A stretch of 13,887 nucleotides of DNA, from contig JALULO010000057.1 of assembly GCA_027056215.1 (NCBI GenBank), forward strand, positions 1 to 13,887, in the 5' to 3' direction. Position 1 is the stretch's first letter. Each line of letters begins with the position of its first letter. This DNA is from Campylobacterales bacterium (GTDB lineage Bacteria > Campylobacterota > Campylobacteria > Campylobacterales > QNZT01). The notes under the pieces were generated by a model, which ran no database searches, was not told the origin of the DNA, and was given only the letters and a program-made list of their open reading frames with translations. The position numbers were made by a program, and so were the translations under genes. Shown here one piece after another: positions 6,200 to 13,420 of this stretch.

Positions 6200-6443
6200 T
6201 ATCAAATATGATCCAAAAGCCGTAAAGCAACTGCAAAAACTTGACAAACATGAAGCATCGAAAATTTTAGATGCTATCGAAGAGTATGTTGCAGAGCCTA
6301 TACAAACAAAAGTAAAAAAACTTAAAACTCCATTTGATGGAGCATATAGATTGCGTGTTGGAGATTATCGAGTTATATTTTACAAGGAAGAGGATTTGAT
6401 GCTCATTTCTAAAATCGCACATAGGAAACAGGTCTATCTTTGA
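6189..6443 (+). CDS. Type II toxin, RelE family
   Basis: This 84-residue protein has the RelE core: MRFSIKYDPKAVKQLQKLDK, a helical pair to about residue 45, then YRLRVGDYRVIFYKEEDLMLISKIAHRKQVYL. The arginines in GDYRV and HRK and the terminal tyrosine match the positions used by RelE-type mRNA interferases. It is probably a ribosome-dependent endoribonuclease, neutralised by the overlapping antitoxin. The start is TTG 6189, inside the antitoxin gene, with AAGGAA about 6 nt upstream; no ATG fits the conserved N-terminus. It is not similar in sequence to the first toxin at 4704-4982, so the two modules are not duplicates. Confidence 0.9.
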   Translation: MRFSIKYDPKAVKQLQKLDKHEASKILDAIEEYVAEPIQTKVKKLKTPFDGAYRLRVGDYRVIFYKEEDLMLISKIAHRKQVYL

Positions 6444-6536
6444 CTCTGTCGCTTGGAGGATGGATAAAATCTACCTTTTATACTAAAGCTAAAACATGAT
6501 ATTTTAAGTTTAAATTTATATATACATAGTGAGACG

Positions 6537-9500
6537 ATGAAAGAAAAAAGTTTGATTTTTACAGTTAGTGACATATTTGAAAATTGTGAACCTTCTTATT
6601 TTGAGAGGGGATTTTCATACTTTAAAAAACATATGGTTGCTTCTTGTCAATTTACTTTAAATACGCCTAAGATGCTTAGTGTTGAGTCATCTGTTTATGG
6701 TAGTCGTGATCAACTGTATATGCAGTACATCACTGTGCAAACACTTGCTAATGGAAAGAAAAATATTCTTGGAGATTGTAGTTGTCCCGTAGAGTTTAAT
6801 TGTAAACATGTGGTTGCAGTGTTACTGTATGTTCTTGAGTTACAAAAAAATACGATTTCAAAATCTCAACGAGAGATCGAAGCGTGGCTTGGTAAGTTTC
6901 ACAAAAAAGATCCTGTTTTATTCAATCGTCAAAATGCTGAGGATATTTTTATATATAGGATCTTTATCAAAGAGCCACATATCAAATACCTATCACTTGA
7001 TTTTTATAAAACAAGAGTGCTTAAAAAAGGGGGATATGGGAAAGAATATGCGGTCAATAAGAGTAACCTTTTTTACGATTCTTATCAATACAGTTATTTA
7101 ACCGAAAAAGATTTGGAGATTATCAAATTATTAAAACCCCTGCGAGGTGATTTTTATCCCTATGAGATAAGTTTTGAAGGTGAATTGGGTGCTATCGCTT
7201 TAAAAAAGATTCTCAATACTGGTCGATGTTATTTGGGTAATAGCGATAGGGCACTAAAGTTTGATAAAAAAACGATAAGCCCTGAATTTTTTTGGAAAGA
7301 TGAAAAAAATGGCAAAAAGAGAATCTCATCTAATCTTGATCAAGCAGGCATGATCTTACCAACTGAGCCTATCTACTACATAGATCCAAAATCAGAGACT
7401 ATTTGTGAAGTCCAAACAGAACATGATGTGAAGACGTTAACGCTTTTATCAACAGCGCCAGAAGTGGATAAGGATGATTTAGACTTTTTGATGACTGAGT
7501 CTTTAGAGGTGATTCCAGAAGTAGAATTGCCGATGCCTAAAGAGTTTGAGCTTGAAGAGATTGTGACGATGCCTGTTCCACATCTTTTTCTTCGCAATTT
7601 TACACAATCAGATGGGAAAGTTATACATTTTATAGCATTAAGTTTTATATACGATGTTTACCAGACTCATTCCTATCCCCAACGAAACTATTTTCTAAAT
7701 CTCGATACCCAAAAACGATTTAAGATCATAAGAGATCTGAAAGCAGAAGAAGATGCCATTTTAGAGCTAAAAGGTTTAGGTTTTACACAAGATGACATGC
7801 AAGATCCTTCATCTTTCTTTAGCTTCGCTGATCCTGATATGCAAACAGCTATCGAAAGATGGCGTATATTGCTTGAAGAGAAAGTACAAGTGTTTCAAAA
7901 GCGTGGTTGGAAAGTTATCATAGAAGATGATTTTGATTTCAAGTTTAACTATATAGATGATATCTTTGTTGATGCACAGGAAAGTTCTACACACAGTTGG
8001 TTTGATGTGATGTATGAGGTTTCGATAGCGGGAGAAAAAAGATCTCTTTTGCCTATCGTAACGGCGTTACTAGAAGAGTATGATTCAGCAGAGCAACTTC
8101 CTCCTAAGCTCAATATCCGATTAGAAAATGGTGAATATCTTCATGTTGATTCTGCCAAAATCAAACCTATTTTGCAGACTTTGTTTGAGTTGTTTGATAG
8201 TATAGAAGAAGATAAGATAAAGCTCAAACATCATGATGCACATCTGATAAGTGGATTTGAAGATAACAATATCCAATACAAAGGGAGTCGTGAACTCAAA
8301 GCTTTAAGCCAAAAACTGCGATCATTTACGGGGATAGAGCAGGTTGATCCTTCTTTAGAACTTCAGGCAAATTTGCGTAACTATCAGCAGTTTGGATTAA
8401 GTTGGCTCAATTTTTTGCATGAGTATCGATTTGGTGGTATTTTAGCCGATGATATGGGGCTTGGTAAAACATTACAAACGCTTGCTTTTTTACAAAAACT
8501 AAAAAGTGTGGGAAATTTAAATAAGCCAACACTTGTTGTCATGCCGACATCTTTGATCGGAAACTGGAAAAATGAGATAGAAAAGTTTACGCCTGATCTT
8601 AGTTATCTGGCTTTGTATGGGAGCGATCGGGCAAAGCTTTTTACGGAGGTAGATAAATATGATTTGCTACTTACTACCTATCAACTTACGCTCAGAGATC
8701 AAGAAAAGTTGCAAAATATCGAGTTTTTATATCTCGTACTTGATGAAGCACAGAAGATCAAAAACCATAAAGCGAAAATGACGATAGCGATAAAATCTCT
8801 TCATGCAGAACATAAACTAGCCCTGAGTGGTACGCCTATGGAAAATCATCTTGCAGAAGTTTGGTCTATTTTTGATTTTTTGATGCCGGGATTTTTGGGA
8901 AATTTAACTTTTTTTAAGCAGTATTATCAAAACCCTATCGAAAAAGAGCATGATTTACAAAGACAAGAACAACTCAAAAAAAAGATCATGCCGTTTATGC
9001 TTCGCCGAACGAAAGAGGAAGTGCTTAAAGAGTTGCCTAAAAAAGTTGAGATTATTCAAAAAGTTACTTTTGGAGACAAACAGGCACTCCTTTATGAGAA
9101 CATCCGTCTTGCGATGGAAAAAAGAGTGACAGATGTTATCAAGAGTAAAGGGCTTTCTCGCTCTCACATAACCATACTTGATGCTCTTTTGAAACTAAGG
9201 CAAATCTGCTGTGATCCTGCACTCCTCTCTATGAGTGAAGCAAAAAAAGTAAAGGATTCTGCAAAGAAAGAGACGCTTTTTGAGTTGCTAGAAGAGTTGT
9301 TAGCAGAAAATCGAAAGATTTTACTTTTTTCACAGTTTACTACGATGCTTAGTATCATAGAAGATGAAGTGAAAAAACGCAAGATTAATTACGCAAAACT
9401 TACTGGACAGACAAGGAAAAGAGAAGAGGCGATTGCAAAGTTTAAACAAGACGATTGTAACCTTTTTCTTATCAGTCTCAAAGCAGGTGGGGTAGGGCTT

Positions 9501-9764
9501 AATCTGACAGAAGCTGATACGATCATACACTATGATCCATGGTGGAATCCTGCTGTCGAAAATCAAGCAACTGATCGAGCACACAGGATAGGACAGACAA
9601 AAACAGTCTTTGTCTATAAGCTTGTTGTAGAAAACTCTATAGAAGAGAAAATCATCACACTGCAAGATAGTAAAAAAGAGTTATATAAAGGGCTTTACGA
9701 TAAAACGAAAGAGGAAAAAATGCCTTTTCAAGGAGATGACTTGATAGCACTTCTGCGTCAATAG
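6537..9764 (+). CDS. SWIM zinc finger SNF2-family ATPase
   Basis: This 1075-residue protein has an N-terminal SWIM zinc motif (C81-x-C83-x5-C89-x-H91). A long middle region (about 100-600) follows, matching no motif I recognise; it probably includes the SNF2-associated domain. A complete two-lobe SNF2 motor runs from about 612 to 1060. Motor motifs: Walker A DDMGLGKT with K644, motif Ia LVVMPTSLIGNW, DEAQ box at 736-739, ALSGTPMENHL, MLRRTKEEV, LLFSQFTTM, GGVGLNLTEAD and arginine-finger segment DRAHRIGQ (R1014, R1017). Such enzymes translocate on double-stranded DNA and remodel protein-DNA complexes; the bacterial substrate is usually unknown. No complete ribosome site stands out before ATG 6537. 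The gene stands alone, converging on the transporter gene 5 bp away. No methyltransferase or nuclease neighbour suggests a defence island. Confidence 0.95.
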   Translation: MKEKSLIFTVSDIFENCEPSYFERGFSYFKKHMVASCQFTLNTPKMLSVESSVYGSRDQLYMQYITVQTLANGKKNILGDCSCPVEFNCKHVVAVLLYVLELQKNTISKSQREIEAWLGKFHKKDPVLFNRQNAEDIFIYRIFIKEPHIKYLSLDFYKTRVLKKGGYGKEYAVNKSNLFYDSYQYSYLTEKDLEIIKLLKPLRGDFYPYEISFEGELGAIALKKILNTGRCYLGNSDRALKFDKKTISPEFFWKDEKNGKKRISSNLDQAGMILPTEPIYYIDPKSETICEVQTEHDVKTLTLLSTAPEVDKDDLDFLMTESLEVIPEVELPMPKEFELEEIVTMPVPHLFLRNFTQSDGKVIHFIALSFIYDVYQTHSYPQRNYFLNLDTQKRFKIIRDLKAEEDAILELKGLGFTQDDMQDPSSFFSFADPDMQTAIERWRILLEEKVQVFQKRGWKVIIEDDFDFKFNYIDDIFVDAQESSTHSWFDVMYEVSIAGEKRSLLPIVTALLEEYDSAEQLPPKLNIRLENGEYLHVDSAKIKPILQTLFELFDSIEEDKIKLKHHDAHLISGFEDNNIQYKGSRELKALSQKLRSFTGIEQVDPSLELQANLRNYQQFGLSWLNFLHEYRFGGILADDMGLGKTLQTLAFLQKLKSVGNLNKPTLVVMPTSLIGNWKNEIEKFTPDLSYLALYGSDRAKLFTEVDKYDLLLTTYQLTLRDQEKLQNIEFLYLVLDEAQKIKNHKAKMTIAIKSLHAEHKLALSGTPMENHLAEVWSIFDFLMPGFLGNLTFFKQYYQNPIEKEHDLQRQEQLKKKIMPFMLRRTKEEVLKELPKKVEIIQKVTFGDKQALLYENIRLAMEKRVTDVIKSKGLSRSHITILDALLKLRQICCDPALLSMSEAKKVKDSAKKETLFELLEELLAENRKILLFSQFTTMLSIIEDEVKKRKINYAKLTGQTRKREEAIAKFKQDDCNLFLISLKAGGVGLNLTEADTIIHYDPWWNPAVENQATDRAHRIGQTKTVFVYKLVVENSIEEKIITLQDSKKELYKGLYDKTKEEKMPFQGDDLIALLRQ

Positions 9765-9769
9765 CATAT

Positions 9770-10651
9770 CTAACCCTTTTTAACCAGTAACCCCGATATC
9801 ACGATTAATACGATACCTGCTAAGGTGTAGCTATCTGGAAATGGATCTCCTAAAAGTGAGCCAAAAAAGATTGAAAATGGGATGAGGGTGTAACTTGCGA
9901 TACCGACTATGCCAGCATTTGTACTACTGTATGCTTTTGTGAGTAGCCATTGTGAAAGTGTTGCTGTGATGCCGATGATGGTTAGTAGTAGCCAGATGTG
10001 GAGTGTTTTTGGCATTACGAAAGGGGCGAGTAAGAAGTCAAGATTTTTGGGTGCATACTGTGTTGATATACCAAAAAGCACAAGAGGCAATAACACGCCC
10101 GTTGTCATAAATGAAAGTACAATCATGCGTGAGTCATATAGATGTTTTATGGTACGGATGGTGGTATACGCAGCGGCAGCCAAAAAACCACCGATAAGCC
10201 CTAGCAGATGGGGTAATCCCACTTCACTTCCTGTTGGTTTTGTAATCATGATGACACCAATGAAACCGATGAAAAGTGCGAAGATTCCTATTTTGGTTAA
10301 TCTCTCATGCAAGATAAAAAAAGCCAATATCGCGACAAAAAGTGGTGAGGTTTTGTTGAGCGTAATCGCTTCACCTAAAGGGATATGGGTAATCGTATAA
10401 AAGAAAAGTAGCAATGCACTAAACCCAAATAGTCCTCTCCATATAAGTAGTAAAGGCTTTCCACCAGGTAATGTTGCAGGTGTGTGTTTAAGGGTGAGGA
10501 GGATAAAAAAAACACCAAAAAGATTACGAAAAAATACAATCTCCAAAGCACTCATGTCATCCCCTAGCATTTTTGCTACAGCACCATTGAGGGCGGAGAG
10601 AAGGGCTGAGAAAAACATAAAAAAGACACCTCTGTCAAAACCGTAGATCAT
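9770..10651 (-). CDS. EamA/DMT-family transporter
   Basis: This 293-residue membrane protein has about ten helices in two EamA repeats, the drug/metabolite transporter layout for small-molecule export or exchange. Family-like segments include FFRNLFGVFFILL, WRGLFGFSALLLFFYTI, LGEAITLNKTSPLFVAILAF (the conserved end of the first repeat, before a HERL turn) and AYSSTNAGIVGIASYTLIPF in the second repeat. The substrate cannot be predicted. ATG 10651 is chosen because AGGAG lies 4 nt upstream; a frame extending to 10702 lacks a ribosome site and adds a hydrophilic tail. The gene is divergent from the YeeE/YedE pair and convergent with the SNF2 gene. Confidence 0.93.
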   Translation of the reverse strand: MIYGFDRGVFFMFFSALLSALNGAVAKMLGDDMSALEIVFFRNLFGVFFILLTLKHTPATLPGGKPLLLIWRGLFGFSALLLFFYTITHIPLGEAITLNKTSPLFVAILAFFILHERLTKIGIFALFIGFIGVIMITKPTGSEVGLPHLLGLIGGFLAAAAYTTIRTIKHLYDSRMIVLSFMTTGVLLPLVLFGISTQYAPKNLDFLLAPFVMPKTLHIWLLLTIIGITATLSQWLLTKAYSSTNAGIVGIASYTLIPFSIFFGSLLGDPFPDSYTLAGIVLIVISGLLVKKG

Positions 10652-10699
10652 GAAACTCCTTTTGAAAGATGATATTGTACATAAATTATTATCAACATA

Positions 10700-10718
10700 C
10701 ACATCAAAATACGATGTG
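10700..10718. promoter_or_regulatory. Inverted repeat in divergent promoter region
   Basis: CACATC and GATGTG form perfect 6-bp arms with a 7-nt spacer between the divergent transporter and YeeE/YedE genes. It could be an operator for either gene. The arms are short, so chance is possible. Confidence 0.3.
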
Positions 10719-10745
10719 ATTTATTTTGTTATAAATAAAAAGGGA

Positions 10746-10751
10746 TATAAT
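10746..10751 (+). promoter_or_regulatory. -10 element for the YeeE/YedE operon
   Basis: TATAAT, preceded by GGGA, lies 34 nt before the start codon of the first transporter half. No convincing -35 is seen. The leader would be about 28 nt. Confidence 0.55.
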
Positions 10752-10785
10752 CCATCTGAATTATTTTAATAAGGAGTTTTATATT

Positions 10786-11292
10786 ATGAAAAGACGTTTG
10801 TCATGGATTGGTGGTGGTGTGTTAATGGCACTGTTACTATTGTTTACTTTTTCTATTTTTGGGGCAGATCGTCCTATAGGTGCATCGACGTATGTGCCGT
10901 ATTATGCTGGGATTTTATTTGGTATGGATCCAGCGAACTATAGTTATCTTCGAGAGATCGAAAAGCCAGGAGCGTGGGAAGGGATTATGCTACTTGGTGC
11001 TTTGGTTGGTGGTTTTATCACTTCTGTTTTTATCACAAAATCTTTTCGGCTTTCTGTAGTTCCTACTGCTTGGAAAGTGTATAAAAACACTTCTGTTGTT
11101 TCCAGATTATTTTGGAGTTTCTTTTCAGGATTTTTACTCATTGTTGGTGCGAGACTTGCAGGTGGTTGTACGTCAGGGCACTTTTTATCAGGTATGAGTC
11201 AGACAGCATTTAGCAGTATGATTTTTGGTGGCGTTGTATTGGTTACACTGCTTGTTACAGGTAAACTTTTTTATAAAAGCGGGGAGAAGTAG
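10786..11292 (+). CDS. YeeE/YedE family transporter, first half (PmpA-like)
   Basis: This 168-residue membrane protein has about four or five helices and the family signature GARLAGGCTSGHFLSG, with C128 as the conserved cysteine. In the fused relative TsuA, cysteines in such motifs pass thiosulfate through the membrane. Here the two signature motifs sit on separate polypeptides, as in PmpA/PmpB pairs. The likely substrate is thiosulfate or another sulfur-containing small molecule (inference). The ATG has AAGGAG 9 nt upstream. Its TAG is followed directly by the ATG of the partner gene, so the two are cotranscribed and probably made in equal amounts. Confidence 0.9.
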   Translation: MKRRLSWIGGGVLMALLLLFTFSIFGADRPIGASTYVPYYAGILFGMDPANYSYLREIEKPGAWEGIMLLGALVGGFITSVFITKSFRLSVVPTAWKVYKNTSVVSRLFWSFFSGFLLIVGARLAGGCTSGHFLSGMSQTAFSSMIFGGVVLVTLLVTGKLFYKSGEK

Positions 11293-11961
11293 ATGAGTAT
11301 CGTAGAATATTTTGATTTTGTAGCAAGTAGAACAGAAAATATGTATAACATCGTTCAACACGAAGGACACGGACCTGTTTGGTTGGTGTTTGTTATTGGT
11401 ATCATTTTTGGAGGTATTATTCAGTATAGTAGGGTAGATAAGTTTGAAAAGATTGCAGGTTTTGCGATGGGTAAAGATACGATTATCCCTAAAATGCTCT
11501 TTTTTGCGATTGGATTGACGAGTATCTTACTCTATATAGAAATCAAGCTTGGCTATGCAAGTTATCATGTGAAGCCTATCATGCTTCAAGGATTGATCTT
11601 GGGTGGCGTTATTTTTGGTATTGGTATGGCGATTATGGGTAAATGTCCGGGTACTGGTCCTGTCTCTATTGCAGAGGGTCGTATAGATGTTTTGGTAGGT
11701 GCGATTGGTGGTATATTCGGTGGATATCTTTTTACCAAATATTATGATGTTTTTTTCAAACCTTTGATGGGTGAAAGCCTTGGTAAGACGACATTAGTTG
11801 ATGTAACAGGGAAATATGCACCTGAGGCAGTATTTGTTTTTGGTCTATTGTTGATTATAGTTGCTTTTGTGATTCCTAAGATAGAACTTTTTGATGAAGT
11901 TGATCTTGAAAAACTTGATGAATGTGATAGACCGGATGTACTATGTGAGGATACTGTATAA
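11293..11961 (+). CDS. YeeE/YedE family transporter, second half (PmpB-like)
   Basis: This 222-residue membrane protein has about five helices and the second YeeE/YedE signature, MGKCPGTGPVSIAEGR, with conserved C118. It starts exactly after the stop of the first half and uses GGGGAG in that gene as ribosome site. The C-terminal tail after the last helix (about 198-222) is acidic and holds two further cysteines, C210 and C217 (LDECDRPDVLCEDTV), which might bind a metal or carry sulfur on the cytoplasmic side; this is speculative. Together the two proteins should form one pore-like transporter. The operon ends at a strong hairpin. Confidence 0.9.
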   Translation: MSIVEYFDFVASRTENMYNIVQHEGHGPVWLVFVIGIIFGGIIQYSRVDKFEKIAGFAMGKDTIIPKMLFFAIGLTSILLYIEIKLGYASYHVKPIMLQGLILGGVIFGIGMAIMGKCPGTGPVSIAEGRIDVLVGAIGGIFGGYLFTKYYDVFFKPLMGESLGKTTLVDVTGKYAPEAVFVFGLLLIIVAFVIPKIELFDEVDLEKLDECDRPDVLCEDTV

Positions 11962-11983
11962 ATGTATTTGAAATAAGTGTGGT

Positions 11984-12015
11984 TTTATGTATAGGATTTA
12001 GTTCCTATACATAAA
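11984..12015. terminator. Strong hairpin between convergent genes
   Basis: TTTATGTATAGGA and TCCTATACATAAA form a perfect 13-bp stem with a 6-nt loop, between the YeeE/YedE operon and rpsO. It would form in both transcripts. No proper T-run follows on either strand, so it may be an imperfect bidirectional terminator or a 3'-end stabiliser. Confidence 0.6.
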
Positions 12016-12024
12016 GATAAAAAA

Positions 12025-12297
12025 CTATCTGTCTCTGATACCTAAAGTTTTGATAACTTCCATATACTTTTCATAATCTTTTCTTTTTAGATAACGCATA
12101 AGTCTTTTTCTTTGACCTACAAGTTTTAAAAGTCCAAGTCTTGAACTGTGATCTTTTTTGTTTGTTTTTAAATGCTCTGTCAAATAAGTAATTCTATTTG
12201 AAAGAAGAGCGATTTGTACTTCTGGAGAACCTGTGTCATTCTCACCTCTACCGAATTGTTTTGCGATTTCAGACTTTTTAGCCGAATCTAAAGCCAT
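12025..12297 (-). CDS. rpsO: 30S ribosomal protein S15
   Basis: S15 binds 16S rRNA early in assembly of the small-subunit platform. The 90 residues are full length for the family. Typical segments are present: GENDTGSPEVQIALLSNRITYLTEHLK, followed by DHSSRLGLLKLVGQRKRLMRYLKRKD. The ATG at 12297 has a perfect AGGAGG 5 nt upstream. The gene has its own promoter and a short leader with a hairpin. In other bacteria S15 represses its own translation by binding leader RNA, so the same may hold here. No pnp gene follows in the window; the next gene downstream is on the opposite strand. Confidence 0.98.
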   Translation of the reverse strand: MALDSAKKSEIAKQFGRGENDTGSPEVQIALLSNRITYLTEHLKTNKKDHSSRLGLLKLVGQRKRLMRYLKRKDYEKYMEVIKTLGIRDR

Positions 12298-12320
12298 AAC
12301 GACCTCCTGATTGGTGTTTT

Positions 12321-12337
12321 TTCAATATAAAATTGAA
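12321..12337 (-). promoter_or_regulatory. Leader hairpin of rpsO mRNA
   Basis: TTCAAT and ATTGAA form a 6-bp stem with a 5-nt loop at the predicted 5' end of the rpsO transcript, upstream of the AGGAGG site. It is a candidate S15 autoregulatory element or a 5'-end stabiliser. The stem is short and A/T-rich. Confidence 0.35.
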
Positions 12338-12343
12338 GGACTG

Positions 12344-12349
12344 ATTATA
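12344..12349 (-). promoter_or_regulatory. -10 element of rpsO promoter
   Basis: The minus strand reads GATATAATC. Transcription would begin near 12337, giving a leader of about 40 nt. Confidence 0.6.
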
Positions 12350-12383
12350 TCTTTTCTAGCTAAATTGCTTCTTAAAAACACCT

Positions 12384-12950
12384 CTAATTTAGCACACCGT
12401 CTTTATAATTCCACTCTGCTTTGAGATTTCCGTTTTCAAAGTACTCTTTGACAACACCATTTAGTTTACCCTCTTTATAGCTAAGTTCAAACTTTTTACT
12501 ACCATTTGGGTAGTAAGTTGTGCTTATGCCGTCTTTGACATTGTCTTTATAATTCCAAGCTGCTTTGAGTATACCATTTTCATACTCTTTACTGATACCA
12601 TTTAATTTTTCATTATGGTAGTTGAGTTCATATTTAAGTTGTCCGTTTGGAGCATATTTTTTAGTGATGCCTTCTTGTATACCATTGACAAAAGTAACTT
12701 CTGCTGTTTTTATACCTTGTTTGTTATATTGAGTACTAACGCCATTTAGTATATCGTCTTGAAAATGCCACTTTGCTTTGAACATGCCACTTGGATAGTA
12801 TTCTGTAGTGATACCGTTTTTCTTACCATTTTCATAGTTTGTTTCAAATTTTACTTTTCCATTCTCAAAATACTCTTTTGAAATCTCTGCCCATAGTGTA
12901 GAACTAAGCAGTATGATGAGTAATCCCCCTAAATATACCTTTTTTTGCAC
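12384..12950 (-). CDS. Secreted MORN-repeat protein
   Basis: This 188-residue protein has a signal peptide (residues 1-21, ending LWA) followed by exactly seven MORN-variant repeats of 24 residues (the fifth has 23). The repeat core is like G-[IV]-x-x-x-Y-x-x-N-G-x-x-K-x-E-x-x-Y-x-x-G-x-x-N. Such repeats form a beta-sheet ribbon and are found in YwqK-type proteins, some of which are called antitoxins. Function here is unknown; a periplasmic or surface binding role is possible. The start is GTG 12950 with AAGGA 5 nt upstream. The chain stops in mid-pattern (DGVLN), just before the glycine that would open an eighth repeat. No further repeat is seen past the stop in any frame I checked. Confidence 0.85.
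   Translation of the reverse strand: MQKKVYLGGLLIILLSSTLWAEISKEYFENGKVKFETNYENGKKNGITTEYYPSGMFKAKWHFQDDILNGVSTQYNKQGIKTAEVTFVNGIQEGITKKYAPNGQLKYELNYHNEKLNGISKEYENGILKAAWNYKDNVKDGISTTYYPNGSKKFELSYKEGKLNGVVKEYFENGNLKAEWNYKDGVLN
12387..12887 (-). repeat. Seven tandem 72-nt coding repeats
   Basis: The whole mature part of the MORN protein is built from about 72-nt units. Some units stay close in DNA as well, such as the GGCAT/GGTAT-type turns and the recurring TGGAATTATAAAGAC-like stretch. This suggests growth by unequal exchange. Confidence 0.75.
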
Positions 12951-13000
12951 ACTGATCCTTTGTTTAAAATATTAACTTTAATAAATGCATTAATCAAATT

Positions 13001-13006
13001 ATTATA
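13001..13006 (-). promoter_or_regulatory. -10 element of the MORN gene promoter
   Basis: The minus strand reads GATATAATA about 51 nt before the GTG start. It lies in the divergent region shared with the lipoprotein operon. Confidence 0.45.
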
Positions 13007-13041
13007 TCATGAAGCATATTTTAAAGCGATAAAGGAAAATG

Positions 13042-13419
13042 ATGAAAGTTAAAATAGTGACAACAATGCTACTTTTGCTAACAACCATCCCTTTTATAAC
13101 TGGATGTTCTACAAAAAAACCACCTGCGCAAGATTTAAGTATCGCGAAGATGGCAGTCTTAGAAGCAACGGGTGATACGGGCTCAGATGAGGCAACGCAC
13201 TTTTTGGAAAAATCAAAAGCCGAACTCATAAAGGCACAAAAATTGATGAAGAAAAAGTCTTATGTCAAAGCACAACGTATGGCACAAAAAGCAACAGCAG
13301 ATGCAAGGCTTGCAAAAATCAAAGCCAAAAATGCACTTTTGAAAAAAGAGGTGGATAAATTGGATTTGGAACTTAAAAGAGTGAAAAAAGATTTTGTAAC
13401 GATACAGGAGGGTGAGTAA
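13042..13419 (+). CDS. Lipoprotein, DUF4398-like
   Basis: This 125-residue protein begins with a lipoprotein signal peptide and lipobox FITGC (C22), so it should be lipid-anchored in the cell envelope. The rest is a lysine- and alanine-rich helix with coiled-coil character (about 50-120), similar to DUF4398 proteins encoded next to OmpA-family lipoproteins. ATG 13042 gives 6 nt to the AAAGGA site; ATG 13039, one codon earlier, is also possible. Only one base separates its stop from the next gene, so the two form an operon. A role in envelope or peptidoglycan tethering is inferred from the neighbour. Confidence 0.8.
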   Translation: MKVKIVTTMLLLLTTIPFITGCSTKKPPAQDLSIAKMAVLEATGDTGSDEATHFLEKSKAELIKAQKLMKKKSYVKAQRMAQKATADARLAKIKAKNALLKKEVDKLDLELKRVKKDFVTIQEGE

Positions 13420-13420
13420 C

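Noticed and set aside
9330..9665. 111-codon minus-strand ORF
   Set aside because: It is antisense to the conserved SNF2 helicase C-terminal lobe.
9909..10400. 163-codon plus-strand ORF
   Set aside because: It is antisense to the EamA transporter and its hydrophilic sequence mirrors the codon pattern of that gene.
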